A stretch of 64,000 bases of DNA from Limanda limanda (taxonomy: Eukaryota; Chordata; Actinopteri; Pleuronectiformes; Pleuronectidae): positions 372,001 through 436,000 of the forward strand of contig NW_026870563.1 of assembly GCF_963576545.1 (NCBI RefSeq). The letters run 5' to 3'. Under the pieces are notes generated by a model. The model worked only from the letters and a program-made list of their open reading frames with translations. It was not told the DNA's origin and made no database searches. Positions 1 through 8,909 of this stretch are shown here, one piece after another (positions within the stretch are counted from its first letter, which is position 1; each line of letters starts with the position of its first letter). Made by a program: the position numbers and the translations under genes.

Positions 1-85
1 GGAAGGGTTAGGGTTAGGGTTAGGGATGAAAGCACATAGGAGAAAGAGATATTCTTGAATAACTTTTTTTGTGAAGGTCGGAGAG

Positions 86-95
86 ACTTGCAAGT
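86..95 (+). other. 10-bp perfect palindrome ACTTGCAAGT at the tail/A junction
   Basis: Wherever any monomer is followed by A, the junction reads ACTTG|CAAGT, a perfect palindrome whose centre is exactly the point at which A and B sequences part. Before B the right half is GAAAG and the palindrome is broken. It is a candidate recombination or slippage point, by position only. Confidence 0.7.
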
Positions 96-101
96 AGGCT
101 C

Positions 102-121
102 TACCCCCACTAAATGGGGTA
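102..121 (+). other. Short inverted repeat in A: TACCCC / GGGGTA, 8-nt loop
   Basis: TACCCC (102-107) and GGGGTA (116-121) are perfect reverse complements around the loop CACTAAAT, in every standard A unit. The frequent variant GGGGTTGCGC removes the outermost pair. TACCCCTACTAAAT in right-hand copies changes only the loop. One deletion copy (2501, repeated at 7151) loses one C. B lacks it. Whether it forms as DNA or RNA is unknown. Confidence 0.7.
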
Positions 122-123
122 GC

Positions 124-168
124 GCGCATCGATCGGTACCATCCTTGAGCTTCTCCGACTTTCGGAAG
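124..168 (+). repeat. Diverged core common to A and B (A copy; B copy at 287-331)
   Basis: The 45 bp of A at 124-168 and of B at 287-331 align without gaps with 7 mismatches (about 84% equal). Both keep ATCGAT, GGTACCATC, GAGCTT and TTCGGAAG. The flanks on both sides are unrelated: the A side runs on into the telomeric block, the B side into GGTCGACC. This shows that A and B are paralogous or chimeric versions of one ancestral unit. Confidence 0.88.
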
Positions 169-188
169 GGTTAGGGTTAGGGTTAGGG
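168..188 (+). repeat. Interstitial telomeric block GGG(TTAGGG)3, one per A monomer
   Basis: The type copy reads GGG followed by three perfect TTAGGG units (171-176, 177-182, 183-188), which is four G3 tracts separated by TTA. It recurs in every A unit, about 281 times. I saw no copy with more than three TTAGGG. Eighteen A units have two and one (10585-10593) has one. One copy near 63339 has its first G tract interrupted (GTG). The TTAGGG strand is always +. This matches the telomere repeat of vertebrates, many fungi and several protists. Confidence 0.97.
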
Positions 189-208
189 ATGAAAGCACAT
201 AGGAGAAA

Positions 209-253
209 GAGATATTCTTGAATAACTTTTTTTGTGAAGGTCGGAGAGACTTG
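209..253 (+). repeat. 45-bp tail shared by A and B (example in A; B copy at 364-408)
   Basis: From GAGATATTC to ACTTG the sequence is identical in A (209-253) and B (364-408). It contains TATTCTTGAATA, a run of seven T, and GAAGGTCGGAGA. It closes every monomer, so it recurs about 400 times at 155- or 163-bp spacing and is the most frequent element in the array. It would be the natural homology for the unequal exchange that reshuffles A and B. Confidence 0.93.
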
Positions 254-408
254 GAAAGTGGTTGCATCTGGACTAATTTGGGTCCTGCGGATCGATTGGT
301 ACCATCCCCGAGCTTGTACGACCTTCGGAAGAGGTCGACCGACGAAATTCCCCCAAATCTGAGGAGATATTCTTGAATAACTTTTTTTGTGAAGGTCGGA
401 GAGACTTG
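254..408 (+). repeat. Monomer B, first complete copy (155 bp, no telomeric motif)
   Basis: This is the type copy of the minor monomer, found 118 times (117 complete, the last cut by the window end). It starts with GAAAGTGGTTGCATCTGG, then a core (287-331) equal to the A core at 38 of 45 positions, then GGTCGACC and AATTCCCCCAAATCTGAG where A carries its telomeric block, and finally the same 45-bp tail as A (364-408). The A/B switch falls directly after ACTTG. B never follows B directly. Variants include TTGAAAAGTGG at the start (1061, 5711, 26803, 55710), TTGTAAAGTGG (42222), TTCGAAAGAGG in the core, and TACATAAC in the tail. Confidence 0.96.
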
Positions 409-3400
409 CAAGTAGGCTCTACCCCCACTAAATGGGGTTACGCGCATCGATCGGTACCATCCTTGAGCTTCTCCGACTTTCGGAAGGGTTAGGGTTAGGG
501 TTAGGGATGAAAGCACATAGGAGAAAGAGATATTCTTGAATAACTTTTTTTGTGAAGGTCGGAGAGACTTGCAAGTAGGCTCTACCCCCACTAAATGGGG
601 TAGCGCGCATCGATCGGTACCATCCTTGAGCTTTTCCGACTTTCGGAAGGGTTAGGGTTAGGGTTAGGGATGAAAGCACATAGGAGAAAGAGATATTCTT
701 GAATAACTTTTTTTGTGAAGGTCGGAGAGACTTGCAAGTAGGCTCTACCCCCACTAAATGGGGTAGCGCGCATCGATCGGTACCATCCTTGAGCTTCTCC
801 GACTTTCGGAAGGGTTAGGGTTAGGGTTAGGGATGAAAGCACATAGGAGAAAGAGATATTCTTGAATAACTTTTTTTGTGAAGGTCGGAGAGACTTGCAA
901 GTAGGCTCTACCCCCACTAAATGGGGTAGCGCGCATCGATCAGTACCATCCTTGAGCTTCTCCGACTTTCGGAAGGGTTAGGGTTAGGGTTAGGGATGAA
1001 AGCACATAGGAGAAAGAGATATTCTTGAATAACTTTTTTTGTGAAGGTCGGAGAGACTTGAAAAGTGGTTGCATCTGGACTAATTTGGGTCCTGCGGATC
1101 GATTGGTACCATCCCCGAGCTTGTACGACCTTCGGAAGAGGTCGACCGACGAAATTCCCCCAAATCTGAGGAGATATTCTTGAATAACTTTTTTTGTGAA
1201 GGTCGGAGAGACTTGCAAGTAGGCTCTACCCCCACTAAATGGGGTAGCGCGCATCGATCGGTACCATCCTTGAGCTTCTCCGACTTTCGGAAGGGTTAGG
1301 GTTAGGGATGAAAGCACATAGGAGAAAGAGATATTCTTGAATAACTTTTTTTGTGAAGGTCGGAGAGACTTGGAAAGTGGTTGCATCTGGACTAATTTGG
1401 GTCCTGCGGATCGATTGGTACCATCCCCGAGCTTGTACGACCTTCGGAAGAGGTCGACCGACGAAATTCCCCCAAATCTGAGGAGATATTCTTGAATAAC
1501 TTTTTTTGTGAAGGTCGGAGAGACTTGCAAGTAGGCTCTACCCCCACTAAATGGGGTTGCGCGCATCGATCGGTACCATCCTTGAGCTTCTCCGACTTTC
1601 GGAAGGGTTAGGGTTAGGGTTAGGGATGAAAGCACATAGGAGAAAGAGATATTCTTGAATAACTTTTTTTGTGAAGGTCGGAGAGACTTGCAAGTAGGCT
1701 TTACCCCCACTAAATGGGGTAGCGCGCATCGATCGGTACCATCCTTGAGCTTCTCCGACTTTCGGAAGGGTTAGGGTTAGGGTTAGGGATGAAAGCACAT
1801 AGGAGAAAGAGATATTCTTGAATAACTTTTTTTGTGAAGGTCGGAGAGACTTGGAAAGTGGTTGCATCTGGACTAATTTGGGTCCTGCGGATCGATTGGT
1901 ACCATCTCCTAGCTTGTACGACCTTCGGAAGAGGTCGACCGACGAAATTCCCCCAAATCTGAGGAGATATTCTTGAATAACTTTTTTTGTGAAGGTCGGA
2001 GAGACTTGCAAGTAGGCTCTACCCCCACTAAATGGGGTAGCGCGCATCGATCGGTACCATCCTTGAGCTTCTCCGACTTTCGGAAGGGTTAGGGTTAGGG
2101 TTAGGGATGAAAGCACATAGGAGAAAGAGATATTCTTGAATAACTTTTTTTGTGAAGGTCGGAGAGACTTGCAAGGAGGCTCTACCCCCACTAAATGGGG
2201 TAGCGCGCATCGATCGGTACCATCCTTGAGCTTCTCCGACTTTCGGAAGGGTTAGGGTTAGGGTTAGGGATGAAAGCACATAGGAGAAAGAGATATTCTT
2301 GAATAACTTTTTTTGTGAAGGTCGGAGAGACTTGGAAAGTGGTTGCATCTGGACTAATTTGGGTCCTGCGGATCGATTGGTACCATCCCCGAGCTTGTAC
2401 GACCTTCGGAAGAGGTCGACCGACGAAATTCCCCCAAATCTGAGGAGATATTCTTGAATAACTTTTTTTGTGAAGGTCGGAGAGACTTGCAAGTAGGCTC
2501 TACCCCACTAAATGGGGTTACGCGCATCGATCGGTACCATCCTTGAGCTTCTCCGACTTTCGGAAGGGTTAGGGTTAGGGTTAGGGATGAAAGCACATAG
2601 GAGAAAGAGATATTCTTGAATAACTTTTTTTGTGAAGGTCGGAGAGACTTGCAAGTAGGCTCTACCCCCACTAAATGGGGTAGCGCGCATCGATCGGTAC
2701 CATCCTTGAGCTTCTCCGACTTTCGGAAGGGTTAGGGTTAGGGTTAGGGATGAAAGCACATAGGAGAAAGAGATATTCTTGAATAACTTTTTTTGTGAAG
2801 GTCGGAGAGACTTGCAAGTAGGCTCTACCCCCACTAAATGGGGTAGCGCGCATCGATCGGTACCATCCTTGAGCTTCTCCGACTTTCGGAAGGGTTAGGG
2901 TTAGGGTTAGGGATGAAAGCACATAGGAGAAAGAGATATTCTTGAATAACTTTTTTTGTGAAGGTCGGAGAGACTTGCAAGTAGGCTCTACCCCCACTAA
3001 ATGGGGTTGCGCGCATCGATCGGTACCATCCTTGAGCTTCTCCGACTTTCGGAAGGGTTAGGGTTAGGGTTAGGGATGAAAGCACATAGGAGAAAGAGAT
3101 ATTCTTGAATAACTTTTTTTGTGAAGGTCGGAGAGACTTGCAAGTAGGCTCTACCCCCACTAAATGGGGTAGCGCGCATCGATCGGTACCATCCTTGAGC
3201 TTCTCCGACTTTCGGAAGGGTTAGGGTTAGGGTTAGGGATGAAAGCACATAGGAGAAAGAGATATTCTTGAATAACTTTTTTTGTGAAGGTCGGAGAGAC
3301 TTGCAAGTAGGCTCTACCCCCACTAAATGGGGTAGCGCGCATCGATCGGTACCATCCTTGAGCTTCTCCGACTTTCGGAAGGGTTAGGGTTAGGGATGAA

Positions 3401-4650
3401 AGCACATAGGAGAAAGAGATATTCTTGAATAACTTTTTTTGTGAAGGTCGGAGAGACTTGCAAGTAGGCTCTACCCCCACTAAATGGGGTAGCGCGCATC
3501 GATCGGTACCATCCTTGAGCTTCTCCGACTTTTGGAAGGGTTAGGGTTAGGGTTAGGGATGAAAGCACATAGGAGAAAGAGATATTCTTGAATAACTTTT
3601 TTTGTGAAGGTCGGAGAGACTTGGAAAGTGGTTGCATCTGGACTAATTTGGGTCCTGCGGATCGATTGGTACCATCCCCGAGCTTGTACGACCTTCGGAA
3701 GAGGTCGACCGACGAAATTCCCCCAAATCTGAGGAGATATTCTTGAATAACTTTTTTTGTGAAGGTCGGAGAGACTTGCAAGTAGGCTCTACCCCCACTA
3801 AATGGGGTTGCGCGCATCGATCGGTACCATCCTTGAGCTTCTCCGACTTTCGGAAGGGTTAGGGTTAGGGTTAGGGATGAAAGCACATAGGAGAAAGAGA
3901 TATTCTTGAATAACTTTTTTTGTGAAGGTCGGAGAGACTTGGAAAGTGGTTGCATCTGGACTAATTTGGGTCCTGCGGATCGATTGGTACCATCCCCGAG
4001 CTTGTACGACCTTCGGAAGAGGTCGACCGACGAAATTCCCCCAAATCTGAGGAGATATTCTTGAATAACTTTTTTTGTGAAGGTCGGAGAGACTTGCAAG
4101 TAGGCTCTACCCCCACTAAATGGGGTTGCGCGCATCGATCGGTACCATCCTTGAGCTTCTCCGACTTTCGGAAGGGTTAGGGTTAGGGTTAGGGATGAAA
4201 GCACATAGGAGAAAGAGATATTCTTGAATAACTTTTTTTGTGAAGGTCGGAGAGACTTGCAAGTAGGCTTTACCCCCACTAAATGGGGTAGCGCGCATCG
4301 ATCGGTACCATCCTTGAGCTTCTCCGACTTTCGGAAGGGTTAGGGTTAGGGTTAGGGATGAAAGCACATAGGAGAAAGAGATATTCTTGAATAACTTTTT
4401 TTGTGAAGGTCGGAGAGACTTGGAAAGTGGTTGCATCTGGACTAATTTGGGTCCTGCGGATCGATTGGTACCATCCCCGAGCTTGTACGACCTTCGGAAG
4501 AGGTCGACCGACGAAATTCCCCCAAATCTGAGGAGATATTCTTGAATAACTTTTTTTGTGAAGGTCGGAGAGACTTGCAAGTAGGCTCTACCCCCACTAA
4601 ATGGGGTAGCGCGCATCGATCGGTACCATCCTTGAGCTTCTCCGACTTTC

Positions 4651-7600
4651 GGAAGGGTTAGGGTTAGGGTTAGGGATGAAAGCACATAGGAGAAAGAGAT
4701 ATTCTTGAATAACTTTTTTTGTGAAGGTCGGAGAGACTTGCAAGTAGGCTCTACCCCCACTAAATGGGGTAGCGCGCATCGATCGGTACCATCCTTGAGC
4801 TTCTCCGACTTTCGGAAGGGTTAGGGTTAGGGTTAGGGATGAAAGCACATAGGAGAAAGAGATATTCTTGAATAACTTTTTTTGTGAAGGTCGGAGAGAC
4901 TTGGAAAGTGGTTGCATCTGGACTAATTTGGGTCCTGCGGATCGATTGGTACCATCCCCGAGCTTGTACGACCTTCGGAAGAGGTCGACCGACGAAATTC
5001 CCCCAAATCTGAGGAGATATTCTTGAATAACTTTTTTTGTGAAGGTCGGAGAGACTTGCAAGTAGGCTCTACCCCCACTAAATGGGGTTACGCGCATCGA
5101 TCGGTACCATCCTTGAGCTTCTCCGACTTTCGGAAGGGTTAGGGTTAGGGTTAGGGATGAAAGCACATAGGAGAAAGAGATATTCTTGAATAACTTTTTT
5201 TGTGAAGGTCGGAGAGACTTGCAAGTAGGCTCTACCCCCACTAAATGGGGTAGCGCGCATCGATCGGTACCATCCTTGAGCTTTTCCGACTTTCGGAAGG
5301 GTTAGGGTTAGGGTTAGGGATGAAAGCACATAGGAGAAAGAGATATTCTTGAATAACTTTTTTTGTGAAGGTCGGAGAGACTTGCAAGTAGGCTCTACCC
5401 CCACTAAATGGGGTAGCGCGCATCGATCGGTACCATCCTTGAGCTTCTCCGACTTTCGGAAGGGTTAGGGTTAGGGTTAGGGATGAAAGCACATAGGAGA
5501 AAGAGATATTCTTGAATAACTTTTTTTGTGAAGGTCGGAGAGACTTGCAAGTAGGCTCTACCCCCACTAAATGGGGTAGCGCGCATCGATCAGTACCATC
5601 CTTGAGCTTCTCCGACTTTCGGAAGGGTTAGGGTTAGGGTTAGGGATGAAAGCACATAGGAGAAAGAGATATTCTTGAATAACTTTTTTTGTGAAGGTCG
5701 GAGAGACTTGAAAAGTGGTTGCATCTGGACTAATTTGGGTCCTGCGGATCGATTGGTACCATCCCCGAGCTTGTACGACCTTCGGAAGAGGTCGACCGAC
5801 GAAATTCCCCCAAATCTGAGGAGATATTCTTGAATAACTTTTTTTGTGAAGGTCGGAGAGACTTGCAAGTAGGCTCTACCCCCACTAAATGGGGTAGCGC
5901 GCATCGATCGGTACCATCCTTGAGCTTCTCCGACTTTCGGAAGGGTTAGGGTTAGGGATGAAAGCACATAGGAGAAAGAGATATTCTTGAATAACTTTTT
6001 TTGTGAAGGTCGGAGAGACTTGGAAAGTGGTTGCATCTGGACTAATTTGGGTCCTGCGGATCGATTGGTACCATCCCCGAGCTTGTACGACCTTCGGAAG
6101 AGGTCGACCGACGAAATTCCCCCAAATCTGAGGAGATATTCTTGAATAACTTTTTTTGTGAAGGTCGGAGAGACTTGCAAGTAGGCTCTACCCCCACTAA
6201 ATGGGGTTGCGCGCATCGATCGGTACCATCCTTGAGCTTCTCCGACTTTCGGAAGGGTTAGGGTTAGGGTTAGGGATGAAAGCACATAGGAGAAAGAGAT
6301 ATTCTTGAATAACTTTTTTTGTGAAGGTCGGAGAGACTTGCAAGTAGGCTTTACCCCCACTAAATGGGGTAGCGCGCATCGATCGGTACCATCCTTGAGC
6401 TTCTCCGACTTTCGGAAGGGTTAGGGTTAGGGTTAGGGATGAAAGCACATAGGAGAAAGAGATATTCTTGAATAACTTTTTTTGTGAAGGTCGGAGAGAC
6501 TTGGAAAGTGGTTGCATCTGGACTAATTTGGGTCCTGCGGATCGATTGGTACCATCTCCTAGCTTGTACGACCTTCGGAAGAGGTCGACCGACGAAATTC
6601 CCCCAAATCTGAGGAGATATTCTTGAATAACTTTTTTTGTGAAGGTCGGAGAGACTTGCAAGTAGGCTCTACCCCCACTAAATGGGGTAGCGCGCATCGA
6701 TCGGTACCATCCTTGAGCTTCTCCGACTTTCGGAAGGGTTAGGGTTAGGGTTAGGGATGAAAGCACATAGGAGAAAGAGATATTCTTGAATAACTTTTTT
6801 TGTGAAGGTCGGAGAGACTTGCAAGGAGGCTCTACCCCCACTAAATGGGGTAGCGCGCATCGATCGGTACCATCCTTGAGCTTCTCCGACTTTCGGAAGG
6901 GTTAGGGTTAGGGTTAGGGATGAAAGCACATAGGAGAAAGAGATATTCTTGAATAACTTTTTTTGTGAAGGTCGGAGAGACTTGGAAAGTGGTTGCATCT
7001 GGACTAATTTGGGTCCTGCGGATCGATTGGTACCATCCCCGAGCTTGTACGACCTTCGGAAGAGGTCGACCGACGAAATTCCCCCAAATCTGAGGAGATA
7101 TTCTTGAATAACTTTTTTTGTGAAGGTCGGAGAGACTTGCAAGTAGGCTCTACCCCACTAAATGGGGTTACGCGCATCGATCGGTACCATCCTTGAGCTT
7201 CTCCGACTTTCGGAAGGGTTAGGGTTAGGGTTAGGGATGAAAGCACATAGGAGAAAGAGATATTCTTGAATAACTTTTTTTGTGAAGGTCGGAGAGACTT
7301 GCAAGTAGGCTCTACCCCCACTAAATGGGGTAGCGCGCATCGATCGGTACCATCCTTGAGCTTCTCCGACTTTCGGAAGGGTTAGGGTTAGGGTTAGGGA
7401 TGAAAGCACATAGGAGAAAGAGATATTCTTGAATAACTTTTTTTGTGAAGGTCGGAGAGACTTGCAAGTAGGCTCTACCCCCACTAAATGGGGTAGCGCG
7501 CATCGATCGGTACCATCCTTGAGCTTCTCCGACTTTCGGAAGGGTTAGGGTTAGGGTTAGGGATGAAAGCACATAGGAGAAAGAGATATTCTTGAATAAC

Positions 7601-8909
7601 TTTTTTTGTGAAGGTCGGAGAGACTTGCAAGTAGGCTCTACCCCCACTAAATGGGGTTGCGCGCATCGATCGGTACCATCCTTGAGCTTCTCCGACTTTC
7701 GGAAGGGTTAGGGTTAGGGTTAGGGATGAAAGCACATAGGAGAAAGAGATATTCTTGAATAACTTTTTTTGTGAAGGTCGGAGAGACTTGCAAGTAGGCT
7801 CTACCCCCACTAAATGGGGTAGCGCGCATCGATCGGTACCATCCTTGAGCTTCTCCGACTTTCGGAAGGGTTAGGGTTAGGGTTAGGGATGAAAGCACAT
7901 AGGAGAAAGAGATATTCTTGAATAACTTTTTTTGTGAAGGTCGGAGAGACTTGCAAGTAGGCTCTACCCCCACTAAATGGGGTAGCGCGCATCGATCGGT
8001 ACCATCCTTGAGCTTCTCCGACTTTCGGAAGGGTTAGGGTTAGGGATGAAAGCACATAGGAGAAAGAGATATTCTTGAATAACTTTTTTTGTGAAGGTCG
8101 GAGAGACTTGCAAGTAGGCTCTACCCCCACTAAATGGGGTAGCGCGCATCGATCGGTACCATCCTTGAGCTTCTCCGACTTTTGGAAGGGTTAGGGTTAG
8201 GGTTAGGGATGAAAGCACATAGGAGAAAGAGATATTCTTGAATAACTTTTTTTGTGAAGGTCGGAGAGACTTGGAAAGTGGTTGCATCTGGACTAATTTG
8301 GGTCCTGCGGATCGATTGGTACCATCCCCGAGCTTGTACGACCTTCGGAAGAGGTCGACCGACGAAATTCCCCCAAATCTGAGGAGATATTCTTGAATAA
8401 CTTTTTTTGTGAAGGTCGGAGAGACTTGCAAGTAGGCTCTACCCCCACTAAATGGGGTTGCGCGCATCGATCGGTACCATCCTTGAGCTTCTCCGACTTT
8501 CGGAAGGGTTAGGGTTAGGGTTAGGGATGAAAGCACATAGGAGAAAGAGATATTCTTGAATAACTTTTTTTGTGAAGGTCGGAGAGACTTGGAAAGTGGT
8601 TGCATCTGGACTAATTTGGGTCCTGCGGATCGATTGGTACCATCCCCGAGCTTGTACGACCTTCGGAAGAGGTCGACCGACGAAATTCCCCCAAATCTGA
8701 GGAGATATTCTTGAATAACTTTTTTTGTGAAGGTCGGAGAGACTTGCAAGTAGGCTCTACCCCCACTAAATGGGGTTGCGCGCATCGATCGGTACCATCC
8801 TTGAGCTTCTCCGACTTTCGGAAGGGTTAGGGTTAGGGTTAGGGATGAAAGCACATAGGAGAAAGAGATATTCTTGAATAACTTTTTTTGTGAAGGTCGG
8901 AGAGACTTG
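4651..8909 (+). repeat. HOR-4650, copy 2 (truncated at 4,259 bp)
   Basis: It matches 1-4259 base for base wherever I compared it, including all the rare markers (5281, 5599, 5710, about 6553, 6821, 7151, 8181). Identity ends at 8909/8910, where copy 1 continues into an A unit and this copy into a B unit. The break lies exactly at the ACTTG junction. A very recent duplication or an assembly duplication would both look like this. Confidence 0.9.

Larger units (their letters stand above)
73..163 (+). other. Long-range stem potential: arms 73-84 and 152-163 in A
   Basis: GAAGGTCGGAGA (73-84, in the shared tail) can pair with TCTCCGACTTTC (152-163, in the following A core) over 12 positions, one of them G-T. 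In B the same arm (236-247) pairs with CGACCTTC (319-326) over 8 Watson-Crick positions. The enclosed segment contains the TACCCC/GGGGTA hairpin in A. If the + strand is transcribed, each monomer could fold as a separate domain. No transcript evidence is available here. Confidence 0.45.
91..253 (+). repeat. Monomer A, first complete copy (163 bp, with telomeric block)
   Basis: This is the type copy of the major monomer, present about 281 times. In order it holds CAAGTAGGCT, a hairpin-forming stretch TACCCC-8 nt-GGGGTA (102-121), a core with nested ATCGAT, CGATCG and GGTACC sites (124-168), GGG(TTAGGG)3 (168-188), a purine-rich linker, and the 45-bp tail shared with monomer B (209-253), which includes a run of seven T. 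GC content is about 47% (77 of 163). Common variants are GATCAGTACC for GATCGGTACC, GGGGTTGCGC for GGGGTAGCGC, CCATCTTTGAG or CCATATTTGAG for CCATCCTTGAG, and a 6-bp loss in the telomeric block. Length modulo 3 is 1, so runs of A shift any reading frame. Confidence 0.96.
1..4650 (+). repeat. Higher-order repeat HOR-4650, copy 1
   Basis: B starts are spaced 807, 312, 481, 481, 1289, 318, 481 and 481 bp, which sum to 4,650. This corresponds to 8 B and 21 A units, less two hexamer losses and one base. Marker variants are CTTTTCCGAC at 631, GATCAGTACC at 949, TTGAAAAGTGG at 1060, CCATCTCCTAGC near 1903, GCAAGGAGGC at 2171, a C deletion at 2501 and TTTGGAAG at 3531. All reappear exactly 4,650 bp later. 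The left limit is arbitrary because the array continues out of the window. Confidence 0.9.

Noticed and set aside
50..62. Heat-shock-element-like TTCTTGAA in the shared tail
   Set aside because: Only one TTC-NN-GAA pair is present and no gene lies nearby; it is likely chance.
61..75. Seven-T run as a bacterial intrinsic terminator
   Set aside because: There is no GC-rich hairpin directly upstream, and the telomeric repeat context indicates a eukaryote.
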